Shown one piece after another: positions 1 to 10,047 of a stretch of DNA of 64,000 nucleotides. The notes under the pieces were generated by a model that was given only the letters and a program-made list of their open reading frames with translations, was not told the DNA's origin and made no database searches. Origin of the DNA: Bradyrhizobium sp. AZCC 1721 (GTDB lineage: Bacteria; Pseudomonadota; Alphaproteobacteria; Rhizobiales; Xanthobacteraceae); NCBI RefSeq assembly GCF_036924715.1, contig NZ_JAZHSB010000001.1, positions 1,975,001 through 2,039,000 on the forward strand, written 5' to 3'. A program made the translations under genes and the position numbers. The stretch's first letter is position 1, and the number at the start of each line of letters is the position of its first letter.

Positions 1-139
1 GGTTGAATAGTGCGTCGTAGGTGATGTTGTTCGGATCGAGACCCATCTGAACCAGAATCTTTGCGATCCTGAGATTGTCCGCCGCCGCATCAAGAATGCG
101 GTCTAGTATCGTCGAAGAATCTGCACTGCTGGACTCCAT
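1..139 (-). CDS. Hypothetical protein, N-terminal part only
   Basis: The reading frame starts at ATG 139-137 and runs off the window edge, so only 46 residues are visible (MESSSADSSTILDRI...). A GGAGG motif about 8 bases upstream supports this start. The visible part is acidic and probably helical, with no signal peptide or membrane segment. I do not recognise a family; the product may be a short cytosolic protein. Confidence 0.5.
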   Translation of the reverse strand, partial: MESSSADSSTILDRILDAAADNLRIAKILVQMGLDPNNITYDALFN

Positions 140-1032
140 CGGATCATCCTCCGCGCAAAGCCGTCGGTATTCGTCGGATATCCCGGATACTGATAATTGA
201 AGTCGGATAACGACCGTTTGAGTAAGATTACCAGCGGTCTCGGTGCAATCGATCGATCTTACCTCGGGCGGTGAATTCGGCAATTGCCCGCTCTCTAGTT
301 CGCTTTGCCGTTGCATCTGCCCTGAGCTGAAGAGAGGTAATGCCGGCTCCCAGGCGGCTTTCGCAAGTGCAGGGCAATAGTGTCGCAAAAATCGGGAACT
401 TCCGAGTCTGGCCCTCAGCCGAGCAACACTTAGGCCGTTGTCACGTCGGTTGTCTGCGGTAGATCGGACATCGATCCGCGCTGGCCTCCCCGCCGCATAT
501 GACCCACGCAAGGGACTGGGCTCGACATGTCCTGTCATTCATCGCCGACGTCGATTGAATTGCTGACCGTTTGACCGTTGAGTGTCTGGTTTGTCTGCCG
601 ACCGCCCATTTATCGGCGCGCAGTCCTTTGGAGGTTCATGCCTTCCATACAGCGCGTTGTCCATGTGCTTACTTGAACTGCCCACGATGCTCGGTTGGAG
701 CCCGTGCAAGTTGAAGCCTAAGGCTGCCAGGAGCGGACAAACTGAATGATGTGAAACGGCGCACATTTGGTGCGAGCGGATTGGACTAAGATTATTGCTG
801 GAAGTCGTGGTGCGACTGTCCCTGTTTTCTAGGGAGCTTGCCATGAACAAACTGTCCTTGATCGCGCAGGTCGCAGCTGCGTTCGAAATGGCAAATGCAA
901 CAGCCAGGAAGCTTCCCAATTGCATTAGCCCGGAATTGCCGGAACCAAGGAGCAATGTCGCGCTCTGAAGGTTCGCTCTTAGAGGAAGACCGATGAGAGC
1001 TCATGTAGATCAGCAATTGGATCGGGTGCGAC
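140..1032. other. Long stretch without a convincing gene
   Basis: No frame here looks like a conserved protein. A minus-strand frame (955 to 539) starts with a hydrophobic stretch resembling a signal peptide (LGSFLAVAFAISNAAA), but the rest is low-complexity and unfamiliar, so I do not call it. The stretch probably holds the divergent promoters of the partial gene to the left and the cyclase to the right. Confidence 0.4.
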
Positions 1033-4000
1033 ATGGATTGCCCGAGCTGCGGCAGAGTCAACCCAGAGAGTAAGAAAGTCTGCGGCGACTGCGGCGCGCC
1101 GCTATTCGTGCGCTGCCCTGCGTGCGGAGCCGACAACCCGTCGGGTAAAAGGTTCTGCGGCGACTGCGGCGCAGCGCTTACGCCGACGGAAGCCGCGCGA
1201 GTATCGGCAGCGGCTCGACCGGCGACGTCCACCGTGGTGCGGGTCACGGAGCCCTCGACCTTGTCATCCGCGCCAAGTTCTTCCGCCGAGCGCCGCCAAC
1301 TCACAGTGATGTTCTGCGACCTCGTCGGCTCGACGGCGCTTGCGATCATGCTCGACCCGGAAGATCTACGGGAGGTCATCGCCGAGTACCGCGATGGTGT
1401 GGCGGCCATCGTCCGCAAGTACGGGGGCACGATCAGCCGCTACATCGGCGATGGCATGCTGATCCTGTTCGGTCATCCTTCAGCGCGTGAGGATGATCCC
1501 GAGAGCGCGGTGCGCGCCGCGCTTGAGATCGCCGCGGCCCGGCACGCGCCGAGCGCCCCACCGGATCTCGAGCTGCGGGTGCGTCTCGGGCTCGCGACTG
1601 GTCTGGTTATCGTGGGGGACCTCATCGGCAGTGAGGCCGCCGAGCCGCAGGCGGTGCTCGGCGAAACGCCGAACCTGGCCGCCCGACTGCAAGCGCTCGC
1701 CGAGCCCGACGGGGTGGTAATCGCCGAGGACACGCGGCGGCTCATCGGCGGGCTCTTTGATTACGAGGATCTCGGCGCGGTGATGCTGAAGGGCTTCGCC
1801 GCCCCGGTGCGCGCCTGGCGGGTGCTGCGTGAGGGAACGGCGGAAAGCCGCTTCGAGGCGTTCCACGCGGCAGAGCTCACGCCATTGGTTGGGCGCGAGG
1901 AGGAGCTTGAGCTGCTAGTGCAGCATTGGCAGCGTGCCAGGACGGGCACTGGCCAGGTAGTGTTGCTGGCGGGGGAGCCGGGGATTGGCAAATCGCGCCT
2001 CGTCGCGGCTCTCCAGGAGCGCATCGGGGACGAGCCGCACACTCGCTTGCGGTATTTCTGCGCGCCGCATCATCAGGATAGCGCGCTGTATCCCTTCATT
2101 GCTCAGCTGCAGCGAACCGTCGATTTCGAGCGCGAGGACACGCCGGAGCACAGGTTCAGCAAGCTGCAGGCGGTGCTATCCCCAGCATTGCCGCCCGACG
2201 AGGACATAGCAATCCTTGCCGAGCTGCTATCGATCCCGACCAGCGAGCGATATCTGCCGATTGCCCTTACGCCCCAGCGAAAGAAAGAGAAGACCTTTGA
2301 CGCCCTGTTTCGGCAGCTTGAAGGTCTGGCCCGGCGACACCCAGTCATGATGGTCTTCGAGGACGCGCAATGGATCGATCCGAGCTCGCGCGAGTTGCTG
2401 GACCGGACCATCGATCGGGTGGCGACCCTGCCGGTGCTGTCGCTGATCACCTTCCGCCCCGAGTTTCAGTCTGTATGGACCAGAAAGTCACACGTCAGCA
2501 CGATGGTTCTGAACCGCCTTGATCAGAACGCTGGCGCCGCGCTGATCCGGAGCATGACAGGCGACCGGGGACTGCCGCCCGAGCTCGTCACTGAGATCGC
2601 CGAGCGAACGGACGGTGTGCCGCTGTTCGTCGAGGAACTGACCAAGGCTGTGCTCGAAGCGGGTGCCACCGGGGTCGAGCGCGCCGTCTCCACTGCACCG
2701 CTCCCGCGGCTCGCAGTGCCGCCCACCTTGCACGCTTCGCTGATGGCGAGGCTCGACCGTATTGGCCCGGTCGCCAAGGAGGTCGCGCAACTCGGCGCGG
2801 CCATCGGCCGGGAGTTCTCCTACGATCTGCTCGCCGCCGCCGCGCGCCGGAGCGAGAGCGAGCTGCGATCGGCGCTAGACCGGCTGACAGGTGCCGGGTT
2901 GGTGTTTCGGCGCGGCGAGCCACCCGATGCCCACTTCCTCTTTAAACACGCATTGGTGCAGGACGCGGCATACGGCACGCTGCTGCGCGGCCAGCGTCGC
3001 GAGTTGCACGGCCGTATCGCTGGCGCACTGGAGGCGAAGCTCGCGACAACGGCAGAAGCACAACCCGAGATCCTCGCGCACCACTTTGGAAATGCCGGTC
3101 TGATCGAGAAGGCGGTTTCCTATTGGCAGGAGGCCGGCGAACGTTCCAAGGCGCGCTCAGCCACGGCAGAAGCGATCAGACAGATGCGGAAGGCGCTCGA
3201 TCTATTGTCCGATCTACCGGACACCGCCGAGAGCCGCCGCACCGAACTCCAACTGCAACTCGCAATCGGCGGCGCACTGATCGCCGCAAGGGGCCATGCG
3301 GCCGAAGAGACCGGAAAGTCCTACGCGCGGGCGCGTCGTCTCTGCGAGCTTCTGAACGACACGCCGAACCTGCTCAAGGCGTTGTGGGGCGAGTTCGTTC
3401 ATCACCACGTGCGCGCCGAGACGAAACTGTCGCATCGCGCCGCCGAAGAACTGCTTGAGTTGGCCGGACGACAAAACGACAGGGCCGCCCGGGTGGCCGG
3501 TCATCGGGCGGTCGGCGATAGTTGGCTCCATCGCGGAGAGTTGCGCCTGGCGCGCGCGCACCTCGAGCAGGGGCTTGCACTTTACGATCCCACGCAGCAT
3601 CGATCTCTGACGCTTCTGTTCGCCGAGAACGCCCGGGTGGCGATGCTCTCCTTCCTGTCGCTGACACTCGGGCTTTTGGGCTTCGCCGATCAGGCCCGGG
3701 CGCGGAGCAGGGAGGCCCTGGCAGAGGCGCGCGAGCTGTCGCATCCCATCAGCCTCGCATTCGCGTTAAGCGTCGCCTGCCGGCTGCATTTCGTGCTCGA
3801 CGATCCACGGACCGTGCGCCTGCTCGCGGATGAGCTCATCGCGCTTACTACCGAGCAGGGCTTTGCCTTCTTTCTCGCGATGGGAACGGCATATCGCGGC
3901 TGGACCTTGGTCGAGGCCGGCGAACCAGACGCCGGGATGGATCTGCTGCGGCTCGGGATCAAGGGATTCCAAGCATCCGGCGCGGCGTGGACTCTTCCGT

Positions 4001-4443
4001 TCTACCTCGCGCAGCTTGCCACGGCGCACGTGAAGACCGGAACGCCCGAAGACGGGCTCGGCCGACTATCTGAGGCTTTGTCTCTAACCGAGAAATCGGG
4101 CGTGCGGTGGTTCGAGGCCGAACTGCGATGCCGGCGAGGCCAGCTGTTGCGGACCATTCACCAGGACGCTGAGGCCGAGGCGGAGGCCGACTTTCTCCGC
4201 GCGATCGCGATCGCGCGCCAGCAGGAGGCGAAGCTCTGGGAACTCCGCTCCGCCATCAGCCTCGCCCGACTCTGGTGCGACCAGGACAGGCGCAATGAAG
4301 CACGCTGTCTCCTCGCGCAGGTCTACGGATGGTTCACCGAGGGCTTCGACACACCCGACTTGAAAAATGCTGGAGCCTTACTCGACGAACTAGCGCATAG
4401 AAGTCGAAGCCCGGCTGATCGTCATTGCCCGCCCGAATTCTGA
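1033..4443 (+). CDS. Zinc-ribbon class III nucleotide cyclase with ATPase and TPR-like regions
   Basis: The 1136-residue protein is a multidomain signalling protein. Residues 1-50 hold two CxxC...CxxC zinc ribbons (CPSCG, CGDCG, CPACG, CGDCG). Residues about 87-265 form a class III adenylate/guanylate cyclase domain with both metal-binding aspartates, D96 (MFCDLVGST) and D140 (YIGDGM). Residues 314-321 (GEPGIGKS) are the Walker A motif of an AAA/STAND-type ATPase module, with a likely Walker B in MMVFEDAQW. The remaining roughly 500 residues are helical repeats of TPR type. Such proteins are predicted to make cAMP under control of the ATPase and repeat region; the input signal is unknown. No transmembrane segment is seen, so it should be cytosolic. 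The start was chosen because the first zinc ribbon begins immediately after it; the ribosome site is weak. Confidence 0.9.
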   Translation: MDCPSCGRVNPESKKVCGDCGAPLFVRCPACGADNPSGKRFCGDCGAALTPTEAARVSAAARPATSTVVRVTEPSTLSSAPSSSAERRQLTVMFCDLVGSTALAIMLDPEDLREVIAEYRDGVAAIVRKYGGTISRYIGDGMLILFGHPSAREDDPESAVRAALEIAAARHAPSAPPDLELRVRLGLATGLVIVGDLIGSEAAEPQAVLGETPNLAARLQALAEPDGVVIAEDTRRLIGGLFDYEDLGAVMLKGFAAPVRAWRVLREGTAESRFEAFHAAELTPLVGREEELELLVQHWQRARTGTGQVVLLAGEPGIGKSRLVAALQERIGDEPHTRLRYFCAPHHQDSALYPFIAQLQRTVDFEREDTPEHRFSKLQAVLSPALPPDEDIAILAELLSIPTSERYLPIALTPQRKKEKTFDALFRQLEGLARRHPVMMVFEDAQWIDPSSRELLDRTIDRVATLPVLSLITFRPEFQSVWTRKSHVSTMVLNRLDQNAGAALIRSMTGDRGLPPELVTEIAERTDGVPLFVEELTKAVLEAGATGVERAVSTAPLPRLAVPPTLHASLMARLDRIGPVAKEVAQLGAAIGREFSYDLLAAAARRSESELRSALDRLTGAGLVFRRGEPPDAHFLFKHALVQDAAYGTLLRGQRRELHGRIAGALEAKLATTAEAQPEILAHHFGNAGLIEKAVSYWQEAGERSKARSATAEAIRQMRKALDLLSDLPDTAESRRTELQLQLAIGGALIAARGHAAEETGKSYARARRLCELLNDTPNLLKALWGEFVHHHVRAETKLSHRAAEELLELAGRQNDRAARVAGHRAVGDSWLHRGELRLARAHLEQGLALYDPTQHRSLTLLFAENARVAMLSFLSLTLGLLGFADQARARSREALAEARELSHPISLAFALSVACRLHFVLDDPRTVRLLADELIALTTEQGFAFFLAMGTAYRGWTLVEAGEPDAGMDLLRLGIKGFQASGAAWTLPFYLAQLATAHVKTGTPEDGLGRLSEALSLTEKSGVRWFEAELRCRRGQLLRTIHQDAEAEAEADFLRAIAIARQQEAKLWELRSAISLARLWCDQDRRNEARCLLAQVYGWFTEGFDTPDLKNAGALLDELAHRSRSPADRHCPPEF

Positions 4444-4510
4444 CTGCCTTGAAGCACATTGGATGTCGTCTTTTTGCGGAAGAGCGGACCTGCTTCCTGC
4501 AGAGGCCGAC

Positions 4511-5722
4511 TTCCGAGTCTGATCCTGGCTGTGTGAAAACGCGGCTACTTTGCTATGATTCTCTCGTGATTCTGCGGGGGAAGCTGATGAGGCGCTTCGT
4601 TGAGGCCGCTCGTGGGCAATGGACGCTACTGCCCGAGTGCCTCGATGATTTCATTGACGAGGGCAACCCCGTCCGCGTCATCGACGTGTTTGTCGGTGCG
4701 CTCGATTTGGCGGAGATGAGCTTTGAAGGAGTGGAGCCGGCGGCGACTGGTCGGCCCTCGTACCATCCCTCGGTTCTGCTTAAGCTTTACATTTACGGCT
4801 ACCTAAACCGGGTGCAGTCGAGCCGCCGGCTCGAACGAGAAGCCGGACGCAATGTCGAGGTGATGTGGCTGCTGGGCCGGCTCGCTCCCGATCACAAGAC
4901 GATCGCGGACTTCCGGAAGGATAACGGCTTGGCGCTGCGCAAGGTCTGTGCGCGCTTCGTCGAACTTTGCCGCGAAATGGGGCTTCTTGCGACGGCGAGC
5001 GTCGCCATCGATGGCAGCAAGTTCAAGGCCGTGAACAACCGGGATAAGAACTTCACACGGGCGAACGGCGGCGTGCCCAGCTGGAGGAGAGCGTCGCGCG
5101 CTATTTGAGCCAACTTGATACCGCCGATCGACAGGAACCGACGGAGGCGCTGGCGGCGAAGGTGACAAGGCTTACCGAGAAACTGACGAAGCTGAAGGAA
5201 GAAATGGGCAAGCTTGCCGTCTACGAGAAGCAGATGCTCGCGTCGCCCGACCAGCAAATCTCTCTGACCGATCCCGACAGCCGATCGATGGCGACGAGCG
5301 GCCGTGGTTCCGGCGTCGTCGGCTACTGGACCACAGCCTGTCAAGATTGTGCGCTTAAATCGCAGTGTACGACAGGACCGGAGCGGCGGATTCCGCGATG
5401 GGAGCATGAGCATCTGCTCGAAGCCGTGCAGCGGCGCCTTGATGCAAACCCGCATGCCATGCGCGTGCGTCGCGAGACGGTCGAGCATCCGTTCGGCACG
5501 ATGAAGGCCCGCATGGGGGCGACACACTTCCTCACCAAGACGCTTCCAAAAGTAGCCGCCGAGATGGCTCTCTCGGTCCTGGCCTATAACCTGACACGGG
5601 TCATGAACATCGTCGGGACCAAGCCGCTGATGGCTGCGATCGTCGCCTGAGACCGAACCGGTCCTGGCCTCTCATCGACTTCCTGGAAGGGCGTTTTTGC
5701 ACGGCCAAGACCCATTTCGGAA
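4511..5722 (+). mobile_element. Decayed IS1182-type insertion sequence with terminal inverted repeats
   Basis: The left end (4511-4542) and right end (5691-5722) are imperfect inverted repeats: on the reverse strand the left end contains GCGTTTTCACACAGCCA and the right end reads GCGTTTTTGCACGGCCA, with about 23 of 32 positions matching. They enclose a single transposase gene in two broken pieces. The element is about 1.2 kb, shorter than usual for this group because the middle of the transposase is missing. It begins just after the stop of the upstream cyclase. No target duplication was obvious by eye. Confidence 0.7.
4587..5650 (+). pseudogene. IS1182-type transposase, frameshifted and internally deleted
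   Basis: The first part (from ATG 4587, MRRFVEAARGQW) matches the start of IS1182-group transposases, including YGYLNRVQSSRRLERE and PDHKTIADFRKDN. After FTRAN (about 5060) the family sequence continues in another frame (RRRAQLEESVARYLSQLD). Later, GVVGY joins directly to WTTACQ, skipping the roughly 110 residues that normally lie between them and carry much of the DDE catalytic core. The C-terminal end (HPFGTMKARMGATHFL) is intact. The enzyme cannot be functional in cis. Confidence 0.8.
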
Positions 5723-5871
5723 CTAAGGCGGTGACGGATCTTTGGGCTTCCGCAGTGGTCGCGCACGGACGTGTCAAAAAAACTTGGCCAGATGTCGGCA
5801 GGCGTTAATTGACTTCGTCCTTAGGGCTTAAACCAGCCCGCCGGGCTTGGGTCAAAGTGAGTGGATATGCA

Positions 5872-6344
5872 ATGGCAAAGAACACTATTTGTCTATGGTA
5901 CGATGGGATGCTGAGGCAGCCGCTCGTTTTTATGCCGAAACCTTTCCTGATAGCACTGTGGGTGCCGTCCACCGTGCGCCGGGTGACTACCCATCCGGTA
6001 AGAAGGGAGATGTGCTTACGGTCGAATTCAATGTTGCCGGCGTCTCGTGTATCGGCATCAACGGCGGTCCCATGTTCAAACACAACGAAGCCTTCTCGTT
6101 TCAGATCGCCACTGACGATCAAACTGAGACCGACCGCTATTGGAATGCCATCGTCGGCAATGGCGGCCAAGAGAGCGCCTGCGGCTGGTGCAAAGATAAA
6201 TGGGGCGTTTCGTGGCAAATTACGCCCCGCGTGCTGACCGCAGCAATGGCGGCAGGTGGCAACGAAGCCAAGCGCGCGTTTGATGCGATGATGAAAATGA
6301 GGAAAATAGACATCGCTGTGATCGAGGCGGCGCGCCGCGGCTGA
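5872..6344 (+). pseudogene. VOC superfamily protein (PhnB-like), frameshifted near its start
   Basis: The family N-terminus MAKNTICLWYDG is read from ATG 5872. The frame is then lost at about 5905-5910 and resumes as DAEAAARFYAETFP in another frame, which runs to the stop at 6344. Length modulo three is short by one base, so a single deletion explains it. The remainder (GDVLTVEF, GPMFKHNEAFSF, WGVSWQITPRVL) is typical of the VOC/3-demethylubiquinone-methyltransferase-like family (PF06983), metal-binding fold proteins of uncertain substrate. A TTG at 5847 would give an open frame but adds an unrelated N-terminus. Confidence 0.75.
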
Positions 6345-6376
6345 GTCGAGGCAGGAAGTCCGTGATGGCTGCTATT

Positions 6377-6443
6377 GGTCACCTATGAGACATGCCCGCC
6401 TATCCTGAGAATGTCCGTTCACCGGGGTACACCGGAAGTCGCC
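6377..6443 (-). repeat. Dispersed intergenic repeat, copy at 6.4 kb
   Basis: This copy contains GAGACATGCCCGCCTATCCT and then a GTCCGTTCACCGGGGTACAC block. Nearly the same 35 bases, with one difference, recur at 34.1 kb inside the start of the IS110 reading frame, and related blocks recur at 13.1, 30.8, 31.6, 36.1, 39.8 and 44.6 kb. It lies between two genes pointing toward each other. Confidence 0.7.
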
Positions 6444-6541
6444 GTTGGTCCGGTCAACCGCCACCCATAGCGGACATTCGCCTGTAAATCACAGGCCGTC
6501 CGGATCGGGCGGCGGCGACGGAAACGGAGCTCTACGCAGCC

Positions 6542-8314
6542 TCAACCCTTCCAGCCGGCCTTGCGCAAGCCTTCGACGAGATGAGCGTGGTCCTCCGGAC
6601 GAAACCACGGAGCTCTGTTGCGGACATACATGTCAAATGCTAGCGGTGCGCGCGAGACGGCCTTCTCCAATGCTCCCTTCGCTTCCGTTGTGCGCCCAAG
6701 TTGGCCCAGCGCCGCCGCGGGCCAGCGGTAGATCATTGGAAAATCGGGATACGACCGGATCAGCCGTTTCGCGGCTTCGATCGAAGCCTCGTATTCGCCG
6801 CAGAAATACAGACCACAGGCAACGTGCAACAAACGTACTGCCAGATACGGATCGCGGGGATCGAGCCTAATACAGGTTTCGAGAGCCGCGAGCCCTTCCC
6901 TTGGCCGTCCTGCGAAGATCAACGTCGCGCCTCTGTGGCCATGCGCGATGGCCAGATTTGGACTCATAGAGAGAGCTCGCTCGATCTCCGCCAACGCACC
7001 GTCGGCGTCGCCGCGCGCTTGCAAGGTCCAGCCGAGGCATGAACGGGATTCTGCATCGGCGCCATCGAGCGCGACCGCCCGACGGGCCAGGGTTTCGGCC
7101 GAGCGTTGCGCGTTTGGCAGATCCAGCTTTTGGTAAATCGCGGCCGCTTGCAACTGGTACAAGGCGAGCGCGCTGTAGCCCCCGGCGAAGGTCGGGTCGA
7201 GCTCGATTGCCTGCTTAAAAAAAACCTCTGCCGTCGCATCGTCGTCTGGGGTAGCTTTGCTCAGATGCCACAGACCGCGTTGATAAGCCGCCCAGGCATC
7301 GAGGCTCTCCGGTGGCTTGCGCATGGCGCGTCGCAGCTCCGCGTCTGCAATGGCGGGGGCCAGGGCGGTCGTCAGCGCTTCGGTGAGCTCGTCCTGCATC
7401 GCGAAAATATCGGCGAGATCGCGGTCGTAGCGCTCGGCCCACACATGCTTGCTGGTTCCCGCCTCTATCAATTGCGCAGTGACGCGGATCCGATTGCCGG
7501 ACTTGCGCACGCTACCTTCGAGCACATAGCGCATGCCGAGCTCGCGTCCGACTTGTTTCACATCGACCGCTCGACCCTTGTAGGTGAAGGAAGAGTTCCG
7601 GGCGATGACGAACAGCGAGGGATAGTGCGATAGTGCCGTGATCACATCCTCCGCGATCCCGTCGGAGACGAACTCTTGCTCGGGATCGCCGCTCATGTTG
7701 GTGAATGGCAGCACGGCGACGGACGGTTTGTCGGGCAAGGCGAGCGCCGGGATCTCAGTTTTGCGCGTCGCGGGCCGCTGGCTGGGATCGATGATGATAC
7801 GGTAAACGTGGACAGGCCGGGCGATATTCTTCAGCGTTTGTTCGCCCGCGTCCTCGACGTCGAAAGACACCTTATCGCGCGCGTGACTGAGGACTGTACG
7901 CGAGATACATATGCCGCCGGGTTCGGCCAGCTCCTCAAGTCGCGCCGCGACGTTCACGCCATCGCCATAGAGGTCTCGGCGTTCGATCATCACGTCGCCA
8001 AGGTTAACCCCGACGCGAAACTCAATTCGTTTTTCCTGCGGCACGTTGGCATTGCGGTCAACCATGCCCTGCTGAACCTCGATCGCGCAGCGTACTGCAT
8101 CCACCACGCTTGGAAACTCAATTAGAATTCCATCACCGGTCGTTTTCACGATGCGGCCGCGATGTTGCTTGTTCTTTGGATCGATCAGCTCGCGGCGAAG
8201 GAGATTGAGGCGAGCAAGCGTACCCTCCTCGTCCGCACCCATCAGCCGGCTATAGCCGGCGATATCGGCGGCGAGAATAGCGGCGAGCTTGCGTTTGGTC
8301 TGATCTGAGGCCAT
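6542..8314 (-). CDS. Adenylate/guanylate cyclase with TolB-like and TPR domains
   Basis: The 590-residue product has an N-terminal class III cyclase domain (residues about 8-180) with metal-binding aspartates D17 (AADIAGYS) and D61 (TTGDGILIEF). A TolB/FlgO-like segment follows (SVAVLPFTNMSGDPEQEF, about 225-360), then TPR-like repeats to the end (AIELDPTFAGGYSALALY and others). This architecture is common in Bradyrhizobium. It is predicted to make cAMP in the cytosol; the ligand is unknown. ATG 8314 is preferred over ATG 8341 because GGGGGAAG lies just before it. The gene at 37.9 kb has the same design and almost the same length. Confidence 0.9.
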   Translation of the reverse strand: MASDQTKRKLAAILAADIAGYSRLMGADEEGTLARLNLLRRELIDPKNKQHRGRIVKTTGDGILIEFPSVVDAVRCAIEVQQGMVDRNANVPQEKRIEFRVGVNLGDVMIERRDLYGDGVNVAARLEELAEPGGICISRTVLSHARDKVSFDVEDAGEQTLKNIARPVHVYRIIIDPSQRPATRKTEIPALALPDKPSVAVLPFTNMSGDPEQEFVSDGIAEDVITALSHYPSLFVIARNSSFTYKGRAVDVKQVGRELGMRYVLEGSVRKSGNRIRVTAQLIEAGTSKHVWAERYDRDLADIFAMQDELTEALTTALAPAIADAELRRAMRKPPESLDAWAAYQRGLWHLSKATPDDDATAEVFFKQAIELDPTFAGGYSALALYQLQAAAIYQKLDLPNAQRSAETLARRAVALDGADAESRSCLGWTLQARGDADGALAEIERALSMSPNLAIAHGHRGATLIFAGRPREGLAALETCIRLDPRDPYLAVRLLHVACGLYFCGEYEASIEAAKRLIRSYPDFPMIYRWPAAALGQLGRTTEAKGALEKAVSRAPLAFDMYVRNRAPWFRPEDHAHLVEGLRKAGWKG

Positions 8315-8594
8315 TGGGGGCTTCCCCCAGTTCCTCTCCATATTATCACGGAATGTTGTGCCTCTGGGATAATTCACGCGGGATGGCCGCCGAGAGACTC
8401 GGACCTTGCGCTGATGCCGGATGCGGATCCCAGCGCCACCACGATGAGGAACGCCATCGTCATCCAGCCAGCGTTGCACAGGTCCGGAACCTGGCGCCTG
8501 TCGAAGTAACGGGTCGAGCTGACATGTCCGCTCATTGCGGCAAGCCAGACGTGGCCCTCAACACGCGGGACTTCCAACTCAGACATCCGGACTT

Positions 8595-8665
8595 AATAAG
8601 CTATTTGACTTTATCGTGACGATCGAAGATGTGGCGCACGCGAAGCCAGCTCCAGACTTGCCCCT
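8595..8665 (+). pseudogene. Fragment of a HAD-superfamily phosphatase
   Basis: The plus strand encodes KLFDFIVTIEDVAHAKPAPD, which resembles the conserved stretch of beta-phosphoglucomutase-like HAD hydrolases (LFDxIVTxEDVxxxKPAPD) carrying the motif III lysine. Neither the N-terminal DxD motif nor the C-terminal part is present nearby. It is best read as a relic of about 24 codons. Confidence 0.5.
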
Positions 8666-8706
8666 ATCACGCACTTGTTTTAGCGCAATAGGATGCGGGC
8701 TCCGGC

Positions 8707-8838
8707 CTATTTGGCTCTAAGCGCTCTGAGAGCCGCAATAGCCTCAGCCGCAGATTCTCGTGCGTGAGGCTCGCAAGACATCCAAAACCGATATTTGCGC
8801 GGCTCGCGGCGTTTGAGGATCGGCCAAGTAAATGCCAT
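8707..8838 (-). CDS. Possible small helical protein, 43 residues
   Basis: The frame starts MAFTWPILKRREPRKYRF and ends with an alanine-rich helix (ESAAEAIAALRALRAK). The second half has coding-like composition and a plausible amphipathic helix. No strong ribosome site is seen, and a longer frame overlaps it in another phase, so the call is tentative. I do not recognise the family. Confidence 0.35.
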   Translation of the reverse strand: MAFTWPILKRREPRKYRFWMSCEPHARESAAEAIAALRALRAK

Positions 8839-9195
8839 CGCGCGCGTGATACTGCCATCTTATCAACGAGCCAAATCCGACCGAGGCTCAACGGAATAGG
8901 CGTTTCTTCAATTCGCTTCCATTTGCTGGGATTAGGTTCAACGGCCCGTCGAAATCTCTTGAACAGCATTGGCTTCCCCTCGTTTTCCCGCACGTATACT
9001 ACTAATAGCCAAAACCCAGCCGTCCAGCGGGCGGTTACACACGCCGCCTGTGCGGTGGTCCGGCTACCGCGCTCCCCTTCTTGAGGCCTCCGGACCGATG
9101 ACTAGCCCGGGGCTTCTCTGGTACATCGGGTCATCAGGCCAATTTTAACGTTAGGGCGGCAGGTTCAGGCGGATCAACGATAGAGCGTTTGATCT
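8839..9195. other. Intergenic stretch, nothing recognised
   Basis: No conserved frame, strong hairpin or tRNA-like sequence was seen in this 357-base stretch. Confidence 0.4.
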
Positions 9196-9356
9196 AAGAA
9201 CCGGGCCTACGTTATCGGGCCGGACGGCCACGTTATCAATCGGGTCGATATCCGCTGCTCTGACGAGAAGCGGCTCGTAAGGTCGCCGTTGATGACCACG
9301 CCATTGAGCTTTGGCAAGCCGACCGCTTCATAGAACGCTTTGAACCAGAGCAGTAA
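9196..9356 (+). pseudogene. Small conserved protein, start codon lost and frameshifted
   Basis: The first frame reads NRAYVIGPDGHVINRVDIRC, and after a shift near 9275 a second frame reads RKVAVDDHAIELWQADRFIE to the TAA at 9356. Together they resemble a short (about 55-residue) bradyrhizobial protein with a VIGxDGH...DDxxAIELWQxDR pattern. The codon where ATG would be expected is AAG (9196), with a stop just upstream. The total length is one base short of a multiple of three. Confidence 0.5.
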
Positions 9357-9486
9357 GGCCTGCCTCAGTTGCGGGAGCCTATCTTTTTCGAATGTCGCCT
9401 GTTGGCACGAAGCGGCCTTACGAAGCAGCTACAATCCCGCTCGTCATTGACTGAGTGGGATCGCTTGTGGAGAAAACTTGGATGCC

Positions 9487-10047
9487 TCAGCCGCGCTTAC
9501 TGCGCGCGAGGTAACCGGCAGTGACCTCGCCTTTGTGGGTGGCAAAGGCTGCCAGGACTTCGGCTTTCTCGCGCTTCGGAACCTTGGCGAAATCCAGGCT
9601 CCGACCGAGTTCGACTGCGACCTCGTCAAATTCTGCCGGGGAGATCCGGAGCTCGCGGTGGGCCTCCTCAAGGCCAAGCGGCGTCGTCCCGGGCTTGGTG
9701 GCCTTGAACTGGAAAGGCCCACCCGAAACGTCGCAGATCCATAACGTGCGCATGAACTTGAGACCTGGCAGCCTCGTCAGGTTCTTGGTGTGCCATTGCC
9801 TCAGCTGCGGGTTCTGGGATTTCTGACCAACGATGGGATTCTTCACGACGGCATCGCTAAAGTGATCAACTACTGCCGCGATGGCGAAAACACCGCCCAT
9901 CCGCTCATACAGAGCCTTTTCGGGCTTGGTCTGCTGCGCCTGCGCGTACGCGTTGCCAGCTCCGGCCAAGGCCGCCGGGGCGGCGGCCAGCGCCAGGCCG
10001 GCGATAATGTTTCGTCTTGTCATGGAAGTCGAAAGAGGTCGTGCCAT
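9487..10047 (-). CDS. Exported group I truncated haemoglobin
   Basis: The 186-residue protein starts with a twin-arginine-like export signal (TRRNIIAGLALAAAPAALAG, cleavage probably after AYA around residue 35). The globin part begins ALYERMGGVFAIAAVVDHF and contains H130 in EEAHRELRIS, which fits the proximal haem ligand of group I truncated haemoglobins. Family members bind O2 or NO, or act in peroxide and NO detoxification; the Tat-like signal implies a periplasmic location, which is inference. The start has a good AAAGGAAG site 6 bases upstream. A long stretch between the B/E helices and the F8 histidine (about residues 85-125) differs from classical TrHbN. Confidence 0.8.
   Translation of the reverse strand: MARPLSTSMTRRNIIAGLALAAAPAALAGAGNAYAQAQQTKPEKALYERMGGVFAIAAVVDHFSDAVVKNPIVGQKSQNPQLRQWHTKNLTRLPGLKFMRTLWICDVSGGPFQFKATKPGTTPLGLEEAHRELRISPAEFDEVAVELGRSLDFAKVPKREKAEVLAAFATHKGEVTAGYLARSKRG

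Noticed and set aside
5847..6344. VOC protein read from a TTG start
   Set aside because: The true family N-terminus is present in another frame from ATG 5872, so the TTG version is an artefact of the frameshift.
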